From Saprospiraceae bacterium (GTDB lineage Bacteria; Bacteroidota; Bacteroidia; Chitinophagales; Saprospiraceae), in the NCBI GenBank assembly GCA_016710585.1, contig JADJVN010000002.1, positions 186,001-250,000 on the forward strand: a stretch of DNA of 64,000 bases, written 5' to 3'. Positions 57,869-64,000 of the stretch are shown piece after piece. The notes under the pieces were generated by a model that searched no databases, was not told the origin of the DNA, and was given only the letters and a program-made list of their open reading frames with translations. Within the stretch, counting starts at the first letter, position 1. Every line of letters starts with the position of its first letter. The position numbers and the translations under genes were made by a program.

Positions 57869-58242
57869 AATTCGATAGATTTTAGTTTATCTTTTAAGAT
57901 GTTAAATTCAATTGGTTTGGTGAGAAAATCATCCGCACCCAACTGCATGGCAAGATCATAATTGGCAGCATCACTATATGCTGTGATCATATACACTATT
58001 GGACTAGGTTGAATAAATTCTGACTTAATTTTTTCTAATAATTGCAATCCACTCATTCCTGGCATATTAATATCTGATAAAATTAGTATTGCATTTTGAC
58101 CTTGTACTCTCAAAAAATCCAATGCCTCTTCTCCAGAAAATGCAAATGAAAAATCAAATTCACCAGATTTTATTTCTTTTCTAAATCGTTGTTCAAAGAG
58201 AATTTTAACATCGATTTCATCATCAACTACTAGGACTTTCAT
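57865..58242 (-). CDS. Single-domain response regulator
   Basis: 125 residues, receiver domain only: acidic pocket Asp7/Asp8, phospho-acceptor Asp57 (LILSDINMPGMSG), Thr in MITAYSD and Lys in FLTKPIEF. With no output domain it can act by binding a partner or as a phosphate shuttle. It overlaps the cyclase gene by 4 bp (ATGA), so the two are translationally coupled. It and the receiver of the cyclase protein are close relatives (both open with V-V-D-D-E and have DINMP). That fits a relay in which one or both kinases phosphorylate the pair. Confidence 0.9.
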   Translation of the reverse strand: MKVLVVDDEIDVKILFEQRFRKEIKSGEFDFSFAFSGEEALDFLRVQGQNAILILSDINMPGMSGLQLLEKIKSEFIQPSPIVYMITAYSDAANYDLAMQLGADDFLTKPIEFNILKDKLKSIEL

Positions 58243-58407
58243 GTTTGTTTTTTTGAGTTTGTTATATAAATGTATCTCTTATTCATCTATCAGTGTATTC
58301 TAAATTTTAGTAGAAAATGATGTGAATACATTTTTGAAAAAATTGTATTGGATATTTTATCAATGAATATCTATCATATTTTAAATTTATATATTTTTCC
58401 ATTTTGA

Positions 58408-60180
58408 TTAATCTAGTTTTTCTGTATTTTGTTGTTGTTCTAATAATGTTTTTGTTTCTTGGTAGCCTTTATCAATCAACTCTCTCCATTTTGACCAATC
58501 TAGAAATCCGAAATTTCCAAGATTCAGTTCTAAATACAATGAGACTTGTGATTTTGTGATAGCTTGTTTTTGCACACTATTCAAGGTCAACGAATTGATC
58601 AATAATGAACTCATGCGAGGCAATCTATATCGATGCTTTTTAGTAAATTTATTGATGAACAGTTCCATTGCAGAAGGAATTTTTTCAACATGAACTAAAT
58701 GTGGGGTTTGGGCAGATAAAGCAATAGCGATTACTTGAGTCACAGGCTTCTGATACATTGCTTCGATGGGCAAATTGTCCATCACACCACCATCAACATG
58801 AAGATGCTTGTCAAGAATTACTGGTGGGAAAACTCCTGGTATGGCAATACTTGCTTCGATCTGCAATCTTGTCAAACCTGTCTCATGAACTTTCATTGTA
58901 GCATTGGAATAATTAGTGGACACACAATATGTATTGACCCAAAAATCTTCTAGATCTGATTCTTTAAATAATTCATGTAAATAATTCCTCATTTTTTTTC
59001 CTGTCATCAGAGAAATAAAAGGGAAGGTCAAATCATTGGAAGTTACTTTTGCCTCTGCACCTCTTTTGCAATGCGCAGCTACTTTATCAATGTCAAAGTC
59101 CTCATAAGTTATTCCAGCGCCATAAAGCGCACCTGCACTCGTGCCACCGACGAAATCAAATTCTATTCCAGCTTCTAACATCGCTTTTACAGCACCAACA
59201 TGTGCGAATCCTTTGGCGCCGCCACCACCTAATACAAGTCCTACAGCTTTGTTGATAATGATCCGACTAAATCGACGAATATCTTTTGCATTGTTTTTTC
59301 TAACATGTAAATGTAGATTAAAATTTCGCTTCTCAAACCATCGCTTGGTGTTCGTAGGCATTGGTGCATTTTCAGGATGAAGCAGTATGAGATAAATTCT
59401 TTTGCTTAAAATATTAGACTCATATAGATTCAAATTTTCTTCAATACTTGTAACAGTTGATGCAGCATTAAAATCTGAAACAACCAATATTAAATCACAA
59501 TAAGTGACGCACTGATTTGCCCATGATATATGATCGATGTCACAGATTAAAAAGTTCAATCCCTTATTATTCTCTATTTCATCAAAAAGAGTAATATGAT
59601 CTTCGTCTATTATATTGTTAGAATCATAAACCTGTGTCTGTACATTCATCTTATGCAATTCTTCCTTGACTTGATCTGTCCAAGGACTGATGTCAAAGGA
59701 TGGTTGCAACTTAACAATGGCAATATTTTTTGGCGCGGAATTCATGCGTTTTTGCATTGCATTGCGTCGTAATCTATTGATCACAAATTGAGTGATCTTG
59801 TGTGCAAAATTAGGATTGGCTTTGACCAACTCATGGTAGTGTGCTTCATCTATTTTTAAAACTGTTGATTTGCGAATTGCTACCACAGTTGCAGTGCGCG
59901 GCTCATTAGTAAATATGGCGAACTCACCTACAGGTTCACCAGCTGAAACATCACCTAAGATTTTATACGTTGAATCAGATTGCTGCAATGTGCGCAATCG
60001 ACCTGATAATACGATATAAATTGAATTCTCTTTGTCGCCTTCATGAAAAAGATATTGCTTAGCATCGATCTGCAAAATTTCTGATGCAGCTAATACTTGT
60101 TCCCATTGGTCATCAAGAATGTCGCCAAACAATTGTGTAAAGTATTGGCGATAATATTGATAATCTTCTTTTGTCTTCAT
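58408..60180 (-). CDS. Cyclic-nucleotide-binding patatin-like phospholipase (NTE type)
   Basis: 590 residues, no signal peptide. Residues ~20-120 are a cyclic-nucleotide-binding domain with an intact phosphate-binding cassette (GEFAIFTNEPRTATVVA, 85-101). A middle region (~150-310) resembles that of neuropathy-target-esterase proteins. The patatin domain (~312-520) has the oxyanion loop GGGGAKG (318-324), the nucleophile Ser348 in GTSAG and the catalytic Asp463 in DGG. It should hydrolyse lipid acyl esters, with activity set by cAMP binding. The same domain pair is known in Mycobacterium tuberculosis Rv2565. The adenylate cyclase two genes downstream could supply its ligand. Gap to the kinase upstream: 41 bp. 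Start MKTKEDYQYY at 60180 is well placed. Confidence 0.92.
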   Translation of the reverse strand: MKTKEDYQYYRQYFTQLFGDILDDQWEQVLAASEILQIDAKQYLFHEGDKENSIYIVLSGRLRTLQQSDSTYKILGDVSAGEPVGEFAIFTNEPRTATVVAIRKSTVLKIDEAHYHELVKANPNFAHKITQFVINRLRRNAMQKRMNSAPKNIAIVKLQPSFDISPWTDQVKEELHKMNVQTQVYDSNNIIDEDHITLFDEIENNKGLNFLICDIDHISWANQCVTYCDLILVVSDFNAASTVTSIEENLNLYESNILSKRIYLILLHPENAPMPTNTKRWFEKRNFNLHLHVRKNNAKDIRRFSRIIINKAVGLVLGGGGAKGFAHVGAVKAMLEAGIEFDFVGGTSAGALYGAGITYEDFDIDKVAAHCKRGAEAKVTSNDLTFPFISLMTGKKMRNYLHELFKESDLEDFWVNTYCVSTNYSNATMKVHETGLTRLQIEASIAIPGVFPPVILDKHLHVDGGVMDNLPIEAMYQKPVTQVIAIALSAQTPHLVHVEKIPSAMELFINKFTKKHRYRLPRMSSLLINSLTLNSVQKQAITKSQVSLYLELNLGNFGFLDWSKWRELIDKGYQETKTLLEQQQNTEKLD

Positions 60181-60221
60181 GCTTTTACTCTATCAGTTCA
60201 ATAATTTTTTTTTAGCTTTAA

Positions 60222-61586
60222 TCATGCAGTTGGAATTTGTACGATAAATGTAGTTCCTTCACCTTCCTTCGTATCCACTTTAACTTGTCCACCATGTGAT
60301 TTTATTATTTCATAACTCAAACTAAGTCCCAATCCTGTACCCTGACCTGTAGGTTTGGTAGTAAAGAATGGTTGAAAAATTTTATCCAATACTGCTGTAG
60401 GAATACCATTACCGTTATCTCTTACGGAAATCATGACTTCGTTGCCTGTGCGAGAAGTTCTAAGCCATAATGTAGGCTCATACGATGCAACCGCAGTCTT
60501 TTTCTTTTCATTTATAACATAAAATGCATTGCTTATTAGATTTAAAATGACTCTTCCGATATCCTGCGAAATGACATTTATTTTGCCAATGTTAGGATCA
60601 AAATCGGTATTCAATTTTGCATTAAAGGATTTGTCTTTTGCTCTTTGTCCATGATACGCTAATCTTAAATATTCATCAGCGATTGCATTAATATCTGTTG
60701 GCTCCCTTTGTCCTGCCACGCGACTGTGAAGCAGCATAGACTTAACAATATTTCCTGCACGTTTGCCATGATAATTTATTTTTTCTAAATTTTGCTTTAA
60801 GTCTGATGCGATTGCATTTGCATCTTCAGTGTTTCCCTTTTTTATTTCTTCATTCATTTCGTCAATGAGCTCCATAGAAATTTCACTAAAGTTATTTACG
60901 AAATTTAAAGGGTTTTGAATCTCATGAGAAATACCTGCTGTAAGTTCACCCAATGAAGCTAATTTTTCAGCTTGGATAAGTTGACTTTGTATACTTTGAA
61001 GTTGTGCTACATGATTATTTATAAATTTTAAAAAAATAAAACTAAAGAAAAAGATCATCATGATCAAAGCAGAACTGCTCACCCAAAATAAAAAATTGTT
61101 TAACTCTATATTGTAATAGCTGCGAAATTTTATTCCAAAAAGATCAAGAATAAAGAAAACTGTAACTAACAAAACAGAAATCACTAGCCATACCGTTGCA
61201 ATTTTCAAATTTCCAAAAAGCAATATTGCCAATATTGGAATAATACTAAACCAATATATAGCTGTTGAAAATATTCCTCCTGAAATATATGTGATACCAA
61301 GAACAGTAATGCAACAAGCAATAGAAATAAATAAATGTTTAACATAAGTTGACTTTAATCCATTTTTTGCAGCGATTAATGTAACTACAAAAAATATTAC
61401 TGTAAGTCCAAATACAATCATTGCTTCTTTGGAAGAAATAATATAACTAGCTACAATAAAACTGGAAACAAAAAAAATTGCAATCACTAAAAACTCAATA
61501 ATTAAATGAAATTCATCAACCAATGCTGTTTTCTTGGAAGATGGAAGAAAATAATTAATGATATTTTTATATGTGTTTTGTAACAT
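60222..61586 (-). CDS. Membrane sensor histidine kinase
   Basis: 454 residues. Six membrane helices fill ~28-190 with almost no periplasmic domain. A short coiled coil leads to the kinase: His221 in the H-box (ISHEIQNPLNFVNNFSE), then N-box (LNLISNAFYVI), G1 (VRDNGNGIP), F-box and G2 (TGQGTGLGLSLSYEI). All catalytic motifs are intact. The kinase half is closely related to that of the next kinase upstream (61615-63819), so the pair arose by duplication with different sensor parts. Only 28 bp separates it from that gene and 41 bp from the phospholipase. The signal could be a membrane or lipid state, given the lack of an outside domain; that is inference. Confidence 0.93.
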   Translation of the reverse strand: MLQNTYKNIINYFLPSSKKTALVDEFHLIIEFLVIAIFFVSSFIVASYIISSKEAMIVFGLTVIFFVVTLIAAKNGLKSTYVKHLFISIACCITVLGITYISGGIFSTAIYWFSIIPILAILLFGNLKIATVWLVISVLLVTVFFILDLFGIKFRSYYNIELNNFLFWVSSSALIMMIFFFSFIFLKFINNHVAQLQSIQSQLIQAEKLASLGELTAGISHEIQNPLNFVNNFSEISMELIDEMNEEIKKGNTEDANAIASDLKQNLEKINYHGKRAGNIVKSMLLHSRVAGQREPTDINAIADEYLRLAYHGQRAKDKSFNAKLNTDFDPNIGKINVISQDIGRVILNLISNAFYVINEKKKTAVASYEPTLWLRTSRTGNEVMISVRDNGNGIPTAVLDKIFQPFFTTKPTGQGTGLGLSLSYEIIKSHGGQVKVDTKEGEGTTFIVQIPTA

Positions 61587-61614
61587 TTAACATTGGGAGT
61601 TTCTGTTAATTGAT

Positions 61615-63819
61615 TTATTGTGTCTCATTTTGTATAGGTAAAGTTATAATAAATGTGGTTCCTTCTCCTTCCTCCGATTGCACTTCCAATGTTCCGCTGT
61701 GGCCTTTGGTCACAATTTCGTGACTCAGTGACAAACCTAATCCAGTGCCTTCTCCAGAAGGTTTGGTTGTAAAAAATGGTTGGAAAATTTTTTCGCGAAT
61801 TTCTTTTGGAATACCTGTTCCGTTGTCAATTACTTTTATGATAATTTGCTTATTGTTAAGCTGAGTTGTAACAGTTACTTTCGGTTTGTAGCTGCCTGAT
61901 GTATCTCTCTTTTTTCTATCATTCACAGCATAGAATGCATTGTTTATCAAGTTTAAAATAACACGACCAAAATCTTCTGGTATAACCTGTATTTTAGTCA
62001 GTGAATCTGACAATTCAGTTTTGTAGTCTGCATTGAACGACTTATCTCTGGCTCTAAGTCCATGATAAGAAAGTCTTAAATATTCATCAGCCAATTGATT
62101 GATATCGATCCATTCTCTTTTTCCTTTGCTCGTACGAGAATGTTCTAGCATTCCTTTGACAATGCTACTTGCTCTGTTTCCATGTTGTTGGATTCTTTCT
62201 TGATTGAGAATAAGGTCTGTAAACATTTCACCAATATATTCTTTATCTATTTGTGGTTTTTCCAATTCTACTTTAATATCCTTGACAAGATCTATGCTGA
62301 GTTCTGAAAAATTTTTTACAAAATTCAAGGGATTCTGAATCTCATGCGAGATACCTGCAGTAAGCTCACCAAGCGATGCAAGTTTTTCTGACTGTATCAG
62401 TTGATTTTGAGTTGACTTCAGTGTTTCAATAGAATTATTTAATGCAGCCGTCCTCTCTTCAACTTGTTTCTCAAGCAGTACATTTTGATTGGAAAGCAAA
62501 TGTTGCTTTTCTTGTTCTTGATGAATTGCTTTATTTTTTAGCTCTTCGTTCTCTTCTAACTGCTTACTTAATGCAATCGTAGTTTCCTTAGACTGGATAC
62601 CCATAAAAAGTGATAAGCCTATTGGAATAGCGATCGATCCAAAATAAAAAATAGTTTCAATTAAATATGGAGAGATTCCATGTTTAAGAATATTGTATCC
62701 GGTTGGCGTAATTCCATAATTCAAAAATCGCATGGATATCGTGATGCATATCAATCCTAGTATCGCAAAGAAAATGCTAATAGCCAATGTAATAAAACCC
62801 TTTATTTTTTTCTTTAGTCCCATTATAACTAATCTTATTAAAACAATAAAACTAAAAATAGAACCTAGTAATAATAAAACATTCTGTATGTTAAGTCCAT
62901 AGGTCAAGCTCGATATGAATCCATATATAAAAAAATAAACAACCAAAGCATAGTAATAAATATCGAAACGTTTATTCGAAACACGATAATAAAAACTTGC
63001 TAAGAATATTACAGTAAAACTTAATAACCAATTGGCAGTATTTAAAACATAAAATCGAGTTTCAACAGAATTTATACTTTGTCCAAAAAATTTAAGAACA
63101 CGAACAACGGTATTGGTCATAAGATACAATGTGAGCAGTAGATACAAATGATTGCTTCTTTGATAAAGGTAGATTGCCAAATGAAGAATAAATAGCATAA
63201 ATAAAACACCAAAAACAAAAAAATCTAAACCTTTATGATAGATATAAAACTTGACTTGATCTCTAGAAGCAGTAGTTAAATTATATAGTGTCCCATGAAA
63301 AAAACAATTCTTAGTTAATCCAAAAATTGTGGTATAACGAATATTCGGTTGTAAAACATATCGAACAGCTAAATGATATTGACCAGCAGAATCTTTGGGC
63401 AAATGAATTAATCTATAAAGCGGATCATAAGCTGTGACTTTACTTAAGTCTGTATCAAAATTTCCAAATTCATGAATCAATTTTCCATTTAAGTAAATCT
63501 CAGATGCACCAGCATGAGTTACTGCCAGTCCGAGTGGAAAGTCAAGTTTGCTATCCACTTGAAAGTTGATCCTCAACCATTTTATTCTGGAATCCATGAT
63601 TTCAGACAAGCCTACCAACTCTTTTGTGGGGTCTATATTGCTCCAATTTGAATCATTATAGTCAGGTTTTGCAAACTCTAAATCATCTCCAACATAATAT
63701 TTCCAGTGTGTATTGAGAAGAAGCCCTGAACTAGGAATGCTGTCTATCTGAAGCAATCTACTGGTCTGCCCATAAAGGTAGGTGGAAAAAAGGCAAATGA
63801 TAAAAACAAGTTGCTTCAT
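61615..63819 (-). CDS. 7TM-type sensor histidine kinase with extracellular sugar-binding-like domain
   Basis: 734 residues. Signal peptide (MKQLVFIICLFSTYLYGQ), a ~160-residue periplasmic domain of galactose-binding/7TMR-DISM type (WKYYVGDD, NDSNWSNID, WLRINFQV, AGASEIYLNGKLIHEFGNF), then seven membrane helices (~198-408). A coiled coil (~410-475) leads to the kinase with His492 (ISHEIQNPLNFVKNFSE), N-box (LNLINNAFYAV), G1 (VIDNGTGIP) and G2 (SGEGTGLGLSLSHEI). The domain order is that of the 7TMR-DISM receptors, which are thought to bind small, often carbohydrate, ligands. It is the first gene of the five-gene minus-strand operon, and a good -7 element lies just upstream at 63839-63846. Confidence 0.93.
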   Translation of the reverse strand: MKQLVFIICLFSTYLYGQTSRLLQIDSIPSSGLLLNTHWKYYVGDDLEFAKPDYNDSNWSNIDPTKELVGLSEIMDSRIKWLRINFQVDSKLDFPLGLAVTHAGASEIYLNGKLIHEFGNFDTDLSKVTAYDPLYRLIHLPKDSAGQYHLAVRYVLQPNIRYTTIFGLTKNCFFHGTLYNLTTASRDQVKFYIYHKGLDFFVFGVLFMLFILHLAIYLYQRSNHLYLLLTLYLMTNTVVRVLKFFGQSINSVETRFYVLNTANWLLSFTVIFLASFYYRVSNKRFDIYYYALVVYFFIYGFISSLTYGLNIQNVLLLLGSIFSFIVLIRLVIMGLKKKIKGFITLAISIFFAILGLICITISMRFLNYGITPTGYNILKHGISPYLIETIFYFGSIAIPIGLSLFMGIQSKETTIALSKQLEENEELKNKAIHQEQEKQHLLSNQNVLLEKQVEERTAALNNSIETLKSTQNQLIQSEKLASLGELTAGISHEIQNPLNFVKNFSELSIDLVKDIKVELEKPQIDKEYIGEMFTDLILNQERIQQHGNRASSIVKGMLEHSRTSKGKREWIDINQLADEYLRLSYHGLRARDKSFNADYKTELSDSLTKIQVIPEDFGRVILNLINNAFYAVNDRKKRDTSGSYKPKVTVTTQLNNKQIIIKVIDNGTGIPKEIREKIFQPFFTTKPSGEGTGLGLSLSHEIVTKGHSGTLEVQSEEGEGTTFIITLPIQNETQ

Positions 63820-63838
63820 TTTATTGGGATCACAGCAC

Positions 63839-63846
63839 CAAATATA
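63839..63846 (-). promoter_or_regulatory. Possible -7 element of the signalling operon
   Basis: On the minus strand TATATTTG, an exact TAnnTTTG match, ends 19 bp before the ATG at 63819. No TTG was found 19-20 bp further upstream. The remaining bases to 64000 show no gene that I recognise. Confidence 0.45.
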
Positions 63847-64000
63847 GGGTTATTTCATTAATCGAATACATATTTTATGCTAAAATTTTGTATGAGTGAT
63901 AAATGGAAGGTGTCCCTTTGTAAAGTTGATGATTCTTCTTAGACCAAATGATCCAAGGGTAGCCCCTACTTTTTGATTAAGGTTAGAAAAATGTGTGTTG

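Noticed and set aside
56828..60180. CBASS or Pycsar antiphage system
   Set aside because: The cyclase is a class III enzyme with a phosphorylation domain, not a CD-NTase, and K/T residues point to cAMP. Kinases are in the same operon. The resemblance is noted only as logic.
63847..64000. Minus-strand frame with residues like LGSFGLRRIINFTKGH at the right edge
   Set aside because: Short, no start, stop codons on both sides and no family recognised.

Overview
The window is AT-rich DNA from a member of the Bacteroidota. Evidence for this is the many secreted proteins ending in type IX secretion (T9SS) sorting domains, promoters of the TTG / TAnnTTTG type, A-rich leaders in place of Shine-Dalgarno sites, and SprB, GEVED, BACON and SdrD-B-like domains. 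The mix of giant multi-domain adhesins and a dockerin-like protein suggests Saprospiria, but that placement is inference. I see no rRNA, tRNA, CRISPR array, transposase or prophage.

Left part (1-5.9 kb): the end of a T9SS type B secreted protein, a DUF1761 membrane protein and an amino-acid permease on the minus strand, then a large sensor kinase (beta-propeller, Y_Y_Y, one TM helix, LytS/NarX-type kinase). A NarL-type response regulator at 12.2 kb is its likely partner.

Middle (6.3-21.2 kb): a run of T9SS type A cargo proteins: two SprB-repeat proteins, a CARDB/BACON/FN3 protein, a BNR-propeller protein, a seven-repeat RCC1 propeller, an Omp28-like thioredoxin-fold protein and a small unknown. 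Three intergenic spaces here carry related promoters with the same 20-bp spacing, two of them with a near-identical upstream block. One space also holds about 15 copies of a 14-bp repeat. A damaged dockerin-like gene lies on the minus strand.

Giant-protein region (21.9-55.8 kb): a tail-fibre-like protein with a peptidase S74 chaperone end, then three giant adhesins of about 3720, 2916 and 3170 residues. The three share a C-terminal stalk (four SdrD-B-like domains, a fibronectin-like domain, a sorting domain) but have different distal parts: Ig/cadherin-like, GEVED plus DUF11, and DUF11-like modules. Inside them are long, almost identical DNA repeats (about 870 bp x3 and 486 bp x5).

Right part (56.3-63.8 kb, minus strand): a compact signalling operon of two membrane histidine kinases, a cyclic-nucleotide-binding patatin phospholipase, a single-domain response regulator and a response regulator fused to a class III adenylate cyclase. 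I infer a phosphorelay that makes cAMP, which then switches on a lipid hydrolase. This is the most interesting system in the window.

A strong technical pattern overlies the biology: at least ten genes or gene parts are split by one- or two-base shifts, most of them in homopolymers. In nearly every case the alternative frame restores a perfect domain match. These look like long-read consensus errors rather than real pseudogenes, so the split genes are described below as pieces of single genes.
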